Part shown: positions 15,527 to 24,784 of the stretch, in pieces
How the letters are laid out: each line of letters opens with the position of its first letter
Position numbering within the stretch: the stretch's first letter is position 1
NCBI GenBank assembly: GCA_030603035.1
Contig: JAUVYQ010000008.1
Coordinates: 1-34,354 of the forward strand
Origin: Phycisphaerae bacterium
Lineage (GTDB): Bacteria; Planctomycetota; Phycisphaerae; Sedimentisphaerales; SG8-4
DNA length: 34,354 nucleotides
Direction of reading: 5' to 3'
The notes under the pieces: generated by a model
The model's database searches: none
What the model saw: the letters and a program-made list of their open reading frames with translations, nothing else
What the model was told of the DNA's origin: nothing
Translations under genes and position numbers: made by a program

Positions 15527-15560
15527 AAAAGGCCTGTTTCATACAGGCCTTTTTTATTTT
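15527..15560 (+). terminator. Intrinsic terminator of the ncRNA
   Basis: Stem AGGCCTGT/ACAGGCCT with a short TTCAT loop, preceded by AAAA and followed by TTTTTTATTTTTT. The A-tract upstream makes it workable on both strands. Confidence 0.9.
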
Positions 15561-15747
15561 TTAGCGTTTTTGCCCGCAAAAGGGGTGGAAATATCGGACC
15601 ATCAAAATTTTCTAAACTTGGCATTTGCTTTGTTTTTTGCAGTTAAGCTAAAGAATAGATTTGTCGATTAAACAAGGGCTGATGGAAAATTATTTTTTGG
15701 CTTAAGTTGTTATTATTTGTTGTCAAGAGACTTACGGAGAGGCAAAA

Positions 15748-18366
15748 ATGCCAAAGGTGCGTAACTTTATGGTCCTGCCGGCACTGCCGGATTCTTTGAA
15801 AGGTCTTGAGACTATTGCCGGGAATATGTTTTGGTCCTGGAACCCGGAGTTTGTAGAGCTGTTCAAACGTATTGACAGTAATTTATGGACGGCTTGCGGT
15901 CATAATCCGGTCAAACTTCTTGGCAATGTATCACAGGAGCGATTAGAGGCTCTGGCCGAAAATCAGGGCTTTCTCTGTGAGCTGCAGCGAGCTGTGGAAA
16001 GACTGAAAGCATATCTTGATGGGCCAACCTGGTTTGAAAAGGTTTGTCCAAAATGTACCAAGCCGACTATTGCATATTTTAGTGCCGAGTTTGGGATACA
16101 TGAATGCCTGCCTCGTTATGCCGGCGGCCTGGGAATCCTGGCAGGAGACCACTTAAAAAGTGCTTCGGACCTCGGTGTTCCATTAGTTGGCGTTGGTCTT
16201 CTGTATCAAAAAGGCTATTTCCGACAGTATTTGAACATCGATGGTTGGCAGCAGGAGGTATATACCGACAATGATTTCTATAATATGCCTATCGAGCTGG
16301 TTCGCAAAAAGAGCGGCCGGCCGTTGACCATCAGCGTTGAATATCCAGGAAGATGTGTGACAGCGCAAATTTGGTGTGTTTCCGTTGGCAGGATAAAACT
16401 ATATCTGCTGGATACGAATGTGCCTGCTAATTCCTCGGCAGACCGTATGATTACCGCCAGTCTTTATGGCGGAGACAATGAGCTGCGAATTCGGCAGGAG
16501 ATTATGCTGGGCATTGGTGGCTTAAAGGCACTGGCAGCTATGGATATTACACCTGCTGTCTGCCATATGAACGAAGGACACGCCGCTTTTATGGCACTGG
16601 AACGAATCCGAGAATTGCGAAGCGCCAAGAATATGACCTTTGATGAGGCCCTGGAGGCTACAAGGTCAGGCAATGTTTTTACGATGCATACGTCTGTAAA
16701 AGCCGGGCTTGATGAATTTCCGGTGGGGCTTATGGACAAATATTTTGGTAGTTTCTTCTCCAGTCTTGGGTTAAATAAAAAGCGGTTTTTAGCATTGGGC
16801 AGAATACTTCCTGACGACGATACCGAGTCATTTAAAATGACAATTTTAGGATTGAGGCTGAGCAGCTATATAAACGGCGTAAGTAAATTGCACGGGCAAA
16901 TATCACGCGAGATGTGGTCGAGTCTTTGGCCCGGCGTCCCTGTTAGCGAAGTGCCCATAATAGCGATTACAAACGGTGTCCACATCAAAAACTGGTTATC
17001 AGATGAGATGAGCTCTTTATACGAAAGATACTTTGGGCCGAATTGGACTGATGAAACCGTTAGCAAGTCGGTTTGGAATAACATCGACCAGATTCCCGAT
17101 GAGGAATTCTGGCAAACACATCAACGGTGCAAAGAGCGTTTGATTGTTTTTGCACGCAACCGTCTTAAGGCTCAGATGCGACGGCGGGGTACTTACCATA
17201 CTGAATTGAACCGCGCTGAAGAGATTCTCGACCCTGAGGCACTGACCATTGGTTTTGCCAGAAGATTTGCGGGCTATAAAAGGGGCAATCTGCTGCTTAA
17301 GGACCCGGAGCGGTTTGTAAAGCTGCTTAGTGACCCCGACCGGCCTGTGCAGATTGTTTTTGCGGGTAAAGCTCACCCCAGAGATACAGAGGGCAAGGAC
17401 ATTATACGTCAGATTATTCACTTTGCCACTCAGTACGATGCGAGACGCCGGATAGTATTTCTGGAAGACTACGATATTGATGTGGCGAGGGTTCTGGTCC
17501 GCGGCGTCGATATCTGGCTTAGTAATCCTCGCAGACCAATGGAAGCGAGCAGCACAAGCGGTATGAAAGCGGCGATTAACGGGGCTTTGAATATGAGCAC
17601 CCTGGACGGCTGGTGGTGTGAGGGTTATACACCTGAGGTGGGCTGGGTCATTGGTGCAGGCGAAAGCTATAAGGATGCCGATTATCAGGATATGGTGGAG
17701 TCCCAGGCGATTTATAATATGCTGGAAAACGAGGTTGTTCCGCTGTTTTACACTCGCTCGGCCGACAATTTGCCACGGGCCTGGATACGCAGAGTAAAAA
17801 ATTCTATCAGGTGGATAGCACCACAGTTCAACACACACAGAATGGTTGGTGAGTATACGCGAAGGTTTTATAATCCGGCTGCGGCCAAATGGCGCTATTT
17901 GACTGCGGAAGCTATGTCCAGGGCCAAAGCACTCTCGATGTGGAAATCCAATATGAAAAAGGCCTGGCCCGAATTTGCCATCAAGGATGTCCAGATACAG
18001 GTTAAGGACGCTGAAAAAAGCCGGCAGCTAAATCCCAAACAACCTCAGCTTAAGATTGGCTCGGAGTTGAGCGTCAGGGTGCTGGTTAAGCTCGGCAAGG
18101 TTCACCCGGATGATGTTTCAGTTGAGCTTTATCATGGTTCTGTGGATACCTGGGGAAATATTAAGGACGGCTCGGCTGTGAGAATGGATTATAAGGAGGC
18201 CTCAGGGCAGGATGGAGAGCATTGGTTTGTTGGCCTGATACCCTGCGGAGCGCCCGGCCGGCGGGGCGTCGCTGTCCGAGTCTTGCCAAGGCACGACGAC
18301 CTGATTAGCCCTTATGAGCTGGGCCTGATTCTCTGGGAAACAACACCTGCAAAGAGCAACGCGTAA
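15748..18366 (+). CDS. glgP: Alpha-glucan (glycogen/maltodextrin) phosphorylase
   Basis: Releases glucose 1-phosphate from glycogen or maltodextrin. The 872-residue protein has the N-terminal DUF3417 region of the bacterial/archaeal long-form phosphorylases (PALPDSLKGLETIAGNMFWSW, about 1-90). Next comes the catalytic region with FSAEFGIHECLPRYAGGLGI and MNEGHAAF. The pyridoxal-phosphate site is EASSTSGMKAAING, with K607 the expected Schiff-base lysine; the serine after EAS replaces the glycine usual in this family. GGAGAGG 6 bases upstream supports the ATG. It converges with the PTS gene at 18415. Likely carbon-storage turnover in the cytoplasm. Confidence 0.95.
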   Translation: MPKVRNFMVLPALPDSLKGLETIAGNMFWSWNPEFVELFKRIDSNLWTACGHNPVKLLGNVSQERLEALAENQGFLCELQRAVERLKAYLDGPTWFEKVCPKCTKPTIAYFSAEFGIHECLPRYAGGLGILAGDHLKSASDLGVPLVGVGLLYQKGYFRQYLNIDGWQQEVYTDNDFYNMPIELVRKKSGRPLTISVEYPGRCVTAQIWCVSVGRIKLYLLDTNVPANSSADRMITASLYGGDNELRIRQEIMLGIGGLKALAAMDITPAVCHMNEGHAAFMALERIRELRSAKNMTFDEALEATRSGNVFTMHTSVKAGLDEFPVGLMDKYFGSFFSSLGLNKKRFLALGRILPDDDTESFKMTILGLRLSSYINGVSKLHGQISREMWSSLWPGVPVSEVPIIAITNGVHIKNWLSDEMSSLYERYFGPNWTDETVSKSVWNNIDQIPDEEFWQTHQRCKERLIVFARNRLKAQMRRRGTYHTELNRAEEILDPEALTIGFARRFAGYKRGNLLLKDPERFVKLLSDPDRPVQIVFAGKAHPRDTEGKDIIRQIIHFATQYDARRRIVFLEDYDIDVARVLVRGVDIWLSNPRRPMEASSTSGMKAAINGALNMSTLDGWWCEGYTPEVGWVIGAGESYKDADYQDMVESQAIYNMLENEVVPLFYTRSADNLPRAWIRRVKNSIRWIAPQFNTHRMVGEYTRRFYNPAAAKWRYLTAEAMSRAKALSMWKSNMKKAWPEFAIKDVQIQVKDAEKSRQLNPKQPQLKIGSELSVRVLVKLGKVHPDDVSVELYHGSVDTWGNIKDGSAVRMDYKEASGQDGEHWFVGLIPCGAPGRRGVAVRVLPRHDDLISPYELGLILWETTPAKSNA

Positions 18367-18369
18367 TAC

Positions 18370-18412
18370 AGGCATCGAGCATCGAGCATCGAGTATCGAG
18401 TATCGAGATACG
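18370..18412. repeat. GCATCGAGCATCGAG-type repeat between convergent genes
   Basis: Six degenerate CATCGAG/TATCGAG units fill the 48-base gap between glgP and the PTS EIIA gene, which are transcribed towards each other. No hairpin-plus-T-run terminator is visible, so the repeat takes the place where one would be expected. Confidence 0.75.
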
Positions 18413-18414
18413 AT

Positions 18415-18873
18415 TCACTCATTTTCTTTATTGTTCAGAAGCTCATAAACCTCGTCAGCGGAGGTGGCTTTTTTAAGCCCTTGTTTGAATTGTTCATCAA
18501 GCATTAGTCTGCTTATTCTGGCCAGAGCCTGAATGTGAGGGCCGGTTTGGTCGGTCGGCGAGACCAGCAGAAAGATGGTTGTTACGGGTTTGCCGTCAAC
18601 ACTTGCAAAATCAATCGGCTCGCCTGCGACACCTATCGCCATAACGAGCTCCTTGACGGCTTTGCATTTACCGTGCGGGATGGCAATTCCCAGGCCGATG
18701 CCCGTGCTTCGCGTTTGTTCACGCGCCAACACCGCATCTAAAACAACGTTTCTGTCTGACAATAATCCGTTAGTGTCGAGCAAATCCACCAGTTCCGTTA
18801 TTACAGATTGCTTGTCTTTGCCTTCCAGCGGAACTTTAACGCAGGTTGGTTGCAGTATTTGTGTTAGAATCAT
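18415..18873 (-). CDS. PTS EIIA domain protein, fructose/nitrogen type
   Basis: A 152-residue EIIA(Fru/Ntr)-type phosphoacceptor. The active histidine is H67 in GIGLGIAIPHGK, and the C-terminal half has FLLVSPTDQTGPHIQALA, both hallmarks of the PtsN/FruA EIIA family. It stands alone without EIIB/EIIC transport domains in the window, so a regulatory, PtsN-like role is more likely than sugar uptake. It sits next to a glycogen phosphorylase and may report carbon state; that link is inference. Confidence 0.9.
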   Translation of the reverse strand: MILTQILQPTCVKVPLEGKDKQSVITELVDLLDTNGLLSDRNVVLDAVLAREQTRSTGIGLGIAIPHGKCKAVKELVMAIGVAGEPIDFASVDGKPVTTIFLLVSPTDQTGPHIQALARISRLMLDEQFKQGLKKATSADEVYELLNNKENE

Positions 18874-19313
18874 ATCGATTAAGGCCGAACATACTACAGT
18901 TCTTACGAATATTTACATAAACCATTCATTTTATCTAATCGTTGCTCTAATTGCAACAACTTTACAAAAAATTTGCGGGAATTCGGGAATTCTTCTCCCT
19001 CGCTTGCCCCGCACGAAATAGGTGCTTGCCGTAATTTGGTGCGGGGTCATTCTCGTGCAAGATTGTTACCCCCGAGCAGTCTATTCCCCATAGGCTGGCA
19101 ACAGGGGGGGGAATCCACTTCCACTTTTGAGATTGTTCCCGGCTGGTTTCTATGGACAAAGCGATGTGCGGTAGCCTCATTCTTCAGATTGAGTTTTCGT
19201 CTCCTTTGCAAATTTGCCCGCAGGCCTGCCGGGACCAACTTTATCGGGATTGCTGCAACCAAAACGGCAGCTTGAATGGAATAAATAAATCTACCTTTTT
19301 TTATATTTTATAG
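18874..19313. other. 440-base gene-free region
   Basis: Open frames on both strands here overlap each other and match no family. One run of eight G (about 19106) and a stretch of GC-rich text are seen, together with CACTTCCACTTTTGAG, which has a near copy at about 21172. No promoter, RNA fold or gene is convincing. Confidence 0.5.
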
Positions 19314-20900
19314 TCAGGCATGCCCGTTTTTGGTCATTTTTAGATGTTCTTTTGCCTTTTGTAATTTTTGCAAGAACTTATCTTTCTTAAACTCTGAGAC
19401 CCATTCCCTCATAGTAATCCAGCCGCCAAAACGAAGCAGGTAGTTGCGCCAAGGCCGATACCACCTTTTCCATCCTAATCTGATATTATGCAAAAAGAAA
19501 ACTAAAGTGGGAAAAAAAAATATATTTAAGCCTATCATAAACATATATTTAAACTGATAAAACGCGCCCATGATTTTTTTAACAGAAGCCTGCATCTGTT
19601 CAGCGCTCATAGGCTCATCGGGCTCGAAGAGAGGAAAGTTACCGTCATAATATTCCCACCCCACATCGCCAATCGGGTAAATCCTGTTTTGTTTTTCAAG
19701 CCTGTGCCTCAATTCCGTTCCGGGCAGAGGAACCGGCAGCAAGACCTGTACAGTGTCAAGCTTGGCTTTCCTGATAAAATTCTTAATACGCTTTATGCGT
19801 TCCTTTACCGGCATTTGAAGATTCACGTCTTCTTTTAAGGGATAGCCCCAAATAAACATGCCGTGTACCAAAAAACCGAATTTATGGAATGTCTTTGCGA
19901 GAGATAACATATCTTCAGGCATTAGATGTTTGTTCATAGCTTGTAATTCTTCTTTAATGGGCGACTCGAAACCAATGGCTACTGTGTTAATACCCGCTTG
20001 GCGCATAGCAGAAAGCAGCTCAGGGTCTTTAGCTTTATCCAATCTTATCTGAACGGTTATATCCATCCTTGTGTCTGTACTTTTCTGATAATCCCTGAGC
20101 ATATTACAGAATCTTATTGTCTCATCTCTTTGTTGCCCGAAGAGGTCGTCAACGATAAAAAAGCTTCCGACATCCTTCGTCTCCAGAAGAATACTCATAC
20201 ACTCAAGCAATCGTTCAGGAGAAGCATATCTTGGTTTGCCTTTAACAGTGCAGAACTCGCAATCCATACCGCAGCCCCTTATCCTTTCAACAGGGTAAAG
20301 TTTAATCTTGGCGTAGCGCACCAGGGAGAAATCCGGTAAAGGAAACTTGCCGAAATCCGTTAGAGGCTCCCTTTTTGGAGTACAAATGACCTCGCCGTTG
20401 TTTGAGTAAGCAATACCTTTTATCTTGCTTACATCTTGCTTGCCTTCCATCGCAGATAGAAGCTCTTTAATGGTTTCTTCCCCTTCGCCGATAACCAGAT
20501 AGTCAATACCGCAAGCCAGTGCCTCGGCTATATTATCTTCAACGAAATGTTGTCCTCCGGCAATAGTGACAACGCCCTTATTTTTATAGAAGCGAGCTAT
20601 TTTGTAGAGTCTGGGTATCGTGCTTGTCAATCCGCCATGAAATCCAACGGCATCCGCAGGTCTTTGTCGTTGTAAAAATTCATGGTCGGCTCCGCCTGAG
20701 CTGCTTACGGGGCCGTATCTGCGAAGGTTATTTTCGTCGATAACCTCAACATCCCATCTTTCCATTTTATTCACGACGCTGGCCACGCATACCGGCCCCA
20801 AAGCCGTGGTCTTACGGGCAATGCGGGAATAAATATTAAACGCGGGATAGGCCGGAATCACAATTCTCAACCGGTATCTTTTTTTGGATAAGTCCAGCAT
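19314..20900 (-). CDS. Cobalamin-binding-type radical SAM protein
   Basis: A 528-residue class B radical SAM enzyme. Residues about 10-180 form a B12-binding-like Rossmann region (TIAGGQHFVEDNIAEAL, YLVIGEGEETI), and the 4Fe-4S motif CGMDCEFC is C210, C214 and C217. The rest of the barrel (FIVDDLFGQQRDE, AIGFES, VHGMFIWGYP) follows, and a hydrophobic segment at about 448-472 suggests membrane attachment. Relatives include BchE- and hopanoid-methylase-like enzymes, but the substrate cannot be told. It is monocistronic, and no partner gene is adjacent. Close in gene neighbourhood to the heme cluster but on the other strand, so a role there is not shown. Confidence 0.85.
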   Translation of the reverse strand: MLDLSKKRYRLRIVIPAYPAFNIYSRIARKTTALGPVCVASVVNKMERWDVEVIDENNLRRYGPVSSSGGADHEFLQRQRPADAVGFHGGLTSTIPRLYKIARFYKNKGVVTIAGGQHFVEDNIAEALACGIDYLVIGEGEETIKELLSAMEGKQDVSKIKGIAYSNNGEVICTPKREPLTDFGKFPLPDFSLVRYAKIKLYPVERIRGCGMDCEFCTVKGKPRYASPERLLECMSILLETKDVGSFFIVDDLFGQQRDETIRFCNMLRDYQKSTDTRMDITVQIRLDKAKDPELLSAMRQAGINTVAIGFESPIKEELQAMNKHLMPEDMLSLAKTFHKFGFLVHGMFIWGYPLKEDVNLQMPVKERIKRIKNFIRKAKLDTVQVLLPVPLPGTELRHRLEKQNRIYPIGDVGWEYYDGNFPLFEPDEPMSAEQMQASVKKIMGAFYQFKYMFMIGLNIFFFPTLVFFLHNIRLGWKRWYRPWRNYLLRFGGWITMREWVSEFKKDKFLQKLQKAKEHLKMTKNGHA

Positions 20901-21400
20901 AGTAATAGCGTAAAACGTAAAGCGAAAAATGTAAAACCAAAACTTAAAATTTAAAGTTAAACCAAAAGGGAAAAGTTTTGAGTTTTAACTTATGGCTTTT
21001 AGTTTTTAGCTTTAAGCTTTCAATTTTTATGCTATCTTCAGCTTTCAAATCATACAATACCTAACACAGTCGGCCTTGTCAAATCAAAATTGGCAATTGT
21101 AAACCGACAGATTTGCTTCCGGGGGGCGTATTGGATATTCCTTGCGGTTATTCGGCCATATGCGGGAGTGCACTTCTACTTTTGAGGTTTTCGTTATCCG
21201 GTTCGCGGCTAATTCTAATCTTGATTTTGTGGCCTTTTGTGGCTACTTATTATTCGTGATGCCTGACTTCTGCCGCCTGACTTTTCTCTTTACATTCAGA
21301 TAGTATCGAGCTAAAATGAAAAGCGGTTGGCCATTCAGTAGTTTGTATGGTAGTCTCGCACTGTGACTAACCAAGAATGAGCAGTAAATGGGATATAGGT
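20901..21400. other. Intergenic repeats of AAAACTTAAAATT and TTTTAGCTTT
   Basis: The first ~130 bases are AT-rich simple words that are partly inverted (AAAACTTAAAATTTAAAG against GCTTTTAGTTTTTAGCTTT). After 21060 the sequence is ordinary, with no open frame resembling a protein. Two possible starts of cimA, at 21377 and 21401, lie at the end. Confidence 0.5.
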
Positions 21401-22996
21401 ATGGAAAAGATAAAGCTTTACGATACTACTCTTCGTGATGGCATGCAGGCCGAAGGCGTCAGCTTTTCGCTGGAAGATAAGCTCGCAATCGCCAGGCGCC
21501 TTGACGAGCTTGGCCTCAACTATATCGAAGGCGGATATGCAGCCTCCAACCCTAAGGAGATGCAGTTCTTTACCGAAGCAGCCCAACTCGGTTTGAAGAA
21601 TTCAAAAATCGTGGCTTTCGGCAGCACCCGCAGGGCCGATGCAAAAGTTTCGGATGATGTCTCGCTCAACGCAATGCTTGCCTGCAAGACGCCGGCCGCT
21701 ACCGTGGTTGGCAAATGCTGGGACCTGCACGTAACGGATGTGCTGGGCTGCTCGCTGGATGATAACCTCACTATATGTGCCGAGTCGGTCGAGTATCTAA
21801 AAAAGCATGGCCTTGAGACAATCTTCGACGCCGAGCATTTCTACGACGGCTACAAAGAAAATCGCGAATATGCGATGAAGGTTCTGGCCGCTGCCGCTGA
21901 GGCCGGCGCCGACGTGCTGGTCCTTTGCGATACCACCGGCGGCGCTCTGCCGGACGAAGTGTACGAAATCACAAAGGCCGTCTGCGAGAAATCCAGCCCG
22001 CTGATGGTCGGCATTCACACCCACAACGATAGCGATTGTGCGACCGCCAATTCGTTGGCTGCGGTGCGGGCCGGTGCCAGACACGTCCAGGGCACAATGA
22101 ACGGACTCGGCGAGCGATGCGGCAATGCCAATTTGTGTACGGTCATACCTGACCTTGCGTTTAAGATGGGTTTTGTTACCCTTGGCCCCGAAAAAATCAA
22201 AACCCTGACCGAGGTGTCCCATTTCATCTTCGAGATTGGCAATCTAACGCCGGTAATGAATATGCCCTATGTCGGCGAGAGCGCTTTTGCCCACAAGGCA
22301 GGCCTCCACGTGGACGCCCTGCGCAAAAACAAACGCACCTACGAGCACATCGACCCGGCCCTTATCGGCAACGAACGACGGTTCCTTATTTCCGAGCTCA
22401 GCGGAAAGTCCAACATCCTGGCCGAGCTGGAAAAGGCAAAAATCGCCGAAGATAAGAAATTGGCTAAAAAGATACTTCTCTGCGTCCAGGAGCTTGAGAG
22501 CAAGGGCTTTCAATTCGAGGCCGCCAATGCCAGCTTCGACCTGCTGGTAAAAAAGATTATGGGCACGTATGAGCCGGCTTTTGAGCTTATAAAGTATTAT
22601 GTAACCACAGAGAAAAGAGCATCGGGCGAACTGGTTACCGAGGCCACCGTCAAACTGAAGGTCGGCGATAAAATCGAGCACGTTGTCGGCGAAGGTGATG
22701 GCCCGGTCAACGCTCTCGATGGTGCTTTGCGAAAGTCGCTGGAGAATTTTTATCCGAGCATCAAGGACGTTCACCTGATTGATTACAAGGTTCGTGTAGT
22801 CAACGCTAAAGCCGGAACCGCCGCTCGTGTGCGTGTAATAATCGAATCCCGCGACAAAACTTCCATCTGGGGCACAGTCGGCGTCTCAGAAAACATAATC
22901 GAGGCCTCCTGGCAGGCTCTCTCAGACTCCGTTGAATACAAACTACAAAAAGACGCGTCTCGTCATTCTGGTCGCAGCGAAGAATCTCATGTTTAG
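21401..22996 (+). CDS. cimA: (R)-citramalate synthase
   Basis: Condenses acetyl-CoA and pyruvate for the citramalate route to isoleucine. This is an alpha-isopropylmalate/homocitrate synthase-type TIM barrel with IKLYDTTLRDGMQAEGVSFS at the N-terminus and GIHTHNDSDCATANSLAAV plus NGLGERCGNANL as the metal and substrate motifs. The C-terminal LeuA-type regulatory domain ends near residue 515. I prefer the ATG at 21401, since family members begin a few residues before LYDTTLRDG, but an in-frame ATG at 21377 is possible and neither has a strong Shine-Dalgarno. The last 14 codons (about 22952-22993) do not belong to the family and read as a repeat (see 22961-22989). It precedes the cobA-hemD fusion by 177 bases and is probably a separate unit. 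Confidence 0.92.
   Translation: MEKIKLYDTTLRDGMQAEGVSFSLEDKLAIARRLDELGLNYIEGGYAASNPKEMQFFTEAAQLGLKNSKIVAFGSTRRADAKVSDDVSLNAMLACKTPAATVVGKCWDLHVTDVLGCSLDDNLTICAESVEYLKKHGLETIFDAEHFYDGYKENREYAMKVLAAAAEAGADVLVLCDTTGGALPDEVYEITKAVCEKSSPLMVGIHTHNDSDCATANSLAAVRAGARHVQGTMNGLGERCGNANLCTVIPDLAFKMGFVTLGPEKIKTLTEVSHFIFEIGNLTPVMNMPYVGESAFAHKAGLHVDALRKNKRTYEHIDPALIGNERRFLISELSGKSNILAELEKAKIAEDKKLAKKILLCVQELESKGFQFEAANASFDLLVKKIMGTYEPAFELIKYYVTTEKRASGELVTEATVKLKVGDKIEHVVGEGDGPVNALDGALRKSLENFYPSIKDVHLIDYKVRVVNAKAGTAARVRVIIESRDKTSIWGTVGVSENIIEASWQALSDSVEYKLQKDASRHSGRSEESHV
22961..22989 (+). repeat. Repeat-derived 3' end of cimA
   Basis: CGTCATTCTGGTCGCAGCGA followed by AGAATCTC is a common dispersed repeat word (the GTCATTCTGA-GCGAAGCGAAGAATCTC type). 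It encodes the final SRHSGRSEESH of CimA, so translation ends in repeat DNA. Confidence 0.65.
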
Positions 22997-23173
22997 CCCT
23001 GCAATTTATTGTGGGGTCGTCTACTCGTCGCCGGAACGGCGACGTTATATGTTTTGAACATTTGGTAATTCGAATTTGTTTCCACCGCAAGGTGTCCTGC
23101 GGAGGATTTCGAATTTCGGATTTCGAATTTAATGTTGCTATGAGTATCGGACGTCAAGAATCGAGCATCAAGT

Positions 23174-24727
23174 ATGAATATTGAAGGAGCAAAGAATAAA
23201 GGTAGGGTATATCTCGTCGGCGCAGGCCCCGGCAGGGCGGATTTGATTACCGTTCGCGGCGCAGAGCTCCTCAAGGCCGCCGACTGTATAATCTGCGATA
23301 AGTTGGCCAACCCGGCGTTGCTTGATTTTGCCCGCAAGGACGCTGAGATTATACACGTCCCCAAACGTATTGGCGAGGGTTCCTTTACGCAGGAAGAAAT
23401 CAATAACCTTTTAATTGAAAAGGCCTCCACCGGAAAAACCGTAGTCCGCCTAAAGGGCGGCGACCCTTATATCTTCGGCAGATGTGCCGAAGAGGCCGCA
23501 GCCCTCGCCGAGGCCGGAATTGATTTCGAAATAGTCCCCGGCGTAACCGCTGCTATCGCCGCCGCTGAGTATGCCGGTGTCCTGCTAACAGACAGAAAAT
23601 ACAGTTCACAGGTCGTTTTTGTTACCGGCCAAGAGGCAGATAACAAGGCGGAGAGCAATATCGACTGGCACCTGCTCGCCAAATTCCCCGGCACCATAGT
23701 TTTTTATATGGCGATGGGCAACCTGGATTTTATTGTCGAGCAGCTAATAAAAAACGGTATGCAGCAGGAGATGCCCGCCGCCGTAATTGCTGATGCTACC
23801 TTGCCGACTCAAAGAGCTGTAAGAGCTTCACTTCGGCAGCTAAGTGAAAAGTGCAGGCGGCAGAAAATTGAACCGCCCGCGATAGTGGTAATCGGCGCCG
23901 TTGCCGATGACACGAAGCTGAGCTGGTTTATGAAAAAGCTATTGTTTGGCAGCAATATTGTTGTAACTCGTGACCGGAACGGCAACGCCGATTTCGCAGC
24001 TAAGATTATTCAGCACGCCGGCAATCCAATACAGTTTCCAGCAATAAAGCTCAAGCCCTTAACAAGCAGCAATCAGTTTCTGCAGACACTTGCCAAACTC
24101 GCCGAATATGATTGGATAATCTTCACCAGCGCAAATGGCGTAAGCATTTTCTTCGATTACTTACAAAGTTTGCAGAAGGATAGCCGCGTTTTCGGTTCTG
24201 CGAAAATTGCTGCAATAGGCAGTGAAACCGCAGCCAAATTGGATGAGTTCGGCATAAAAGCCGATTTTGTCCCGACTGTCTTTACCAGCAACGAACTTGG
24301 CAAACAACTAATCGCCTTTGCAAATCTGCACGGCAAAAAGGTTCTGCTTTTGCGCTCCGACCTCGCTTCAAATGAGCTTGGAGAGCTGCTCGTTCAGGAT
24401 AAAGCCAAAGTCGACGATACAGCTATTTATACCGTTGTAACACAGAAAAACGAATGTAGCTGGCTAACAGAAAAAATTGGCAGAACTGAGATTAATTGGC
24501 TGACCTTTGCAAGTCCTTCTTCGGTCAAGGGATTTTTCGCGCAAATCCAGGGCGATTTAGTAAATTCGAGTAATGTTAAAGTGGCATCGATTGGGCCGGT
24601 AACTTCGCAGCACCTGAAAAATCTTGGCGTCAGGGTTGACGTAACAGCGAGAGAGCATACCATTGACGGACTGCTTGCCGCCATAGAAGAAAACGAAATA
24701 CGCAATACGAAAAACCGCGAAGTCTAA
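23174..24727 (+). CDS. cobA-hemD: Uroporphyrinogen-III methyltransferase/synthase fusion
   Basis: The N-terminal half (about 1-250) is a CobA/SUMT SAM-dependent methyltransferase: VYLVGAGPGRADLITVRGAE, VVRLKGGDPYIFGR, and PGVTAAIAAAEYAGVLLTDR. It makes precorrin-2 from uroporphyrinogen III. The C-terminal half (about 258-500) is HemD, uroporphyrinogen-III synthase, with the two-lobed pattern SNIVVTRDRNGN, DWIIFTSANGV and WLTFASPSSVKGFF. The fusion lets one protein close the ring and methylate it, feeding siroheme and the Ahb heme route. The last residues (ENEIRNTKNREV) look like repeat-derived text. ahbC follows 57 bases downstream. No HemC or siroheme dehydrogenase/chelatase is in the window. 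Confidence 0.94.
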   Translation: MNIEGAKNKGRVYLVGAGPGRADLITVRGAELLKAADCIICDKLANPALLDFARKDAEIIHVPKRIGEGSFTQEEINNLLIEKASTGKTVVRLKGGDPYIFGRCAEEAAALAEAGIDFEIVPGVTAAIAAAEYAGVLLTDRKYSSQVVFVTGQEADNKAESNIDWHLLAKFPGTIVFYMAMGNLDFIVEQLIKNGMQQEMPAAVIADATLPTQRAVRASLRQLSEKCRRQKIEPPAIVVIGAVADDTKLSWFMKKLLFGSNIVVTRDRNGNADFAAKIIQHAGNPIQFPAIKLKPLTSSNQFLQTLAKLAEYDWIIFTSANGVSIFFDYLQSLQKDSRVFGSAKIAAIGSETAAKLDEFGIKADFVPTVFTSNELGKQLIAFANLHGKKVLLLRSDLASNELGELLVQDKAKVDDTAIYTVVTQKNECSWLTEKIGRTEINWLTFASPSSVKGFFAQIQGDLVNSSNVKVASIGPVTSQHLKNLGVRVDVTAREHTIDGLLAAIEENEIRNTKNREV

Positions 24728-24784
24728 GAGTTTCAAATTTTAAATTACAGCTTTTAGCTTTTACTTTTTAACTTTGCATTTGCA

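Noticed and set aside
15323..15560. Riboswitch controlling glgP
   Set aside because: The terminator lies 190 bases before glgP and the gene has its own leader. No known aptamer motif was recognised, and a complete promoter-to-terminator RNA is a better explanation.
19118..19133. CACTTCCACTTTTGAG, near copy at about 21172
   Set aside because: Only about 15 bases, too short to call a repeat family from this window.
18962..19275. Short open frames on both strands
   Set aside because: Mutually overlapping, no ribosome-binding site, no recognisable family, different composition from nearby genes.
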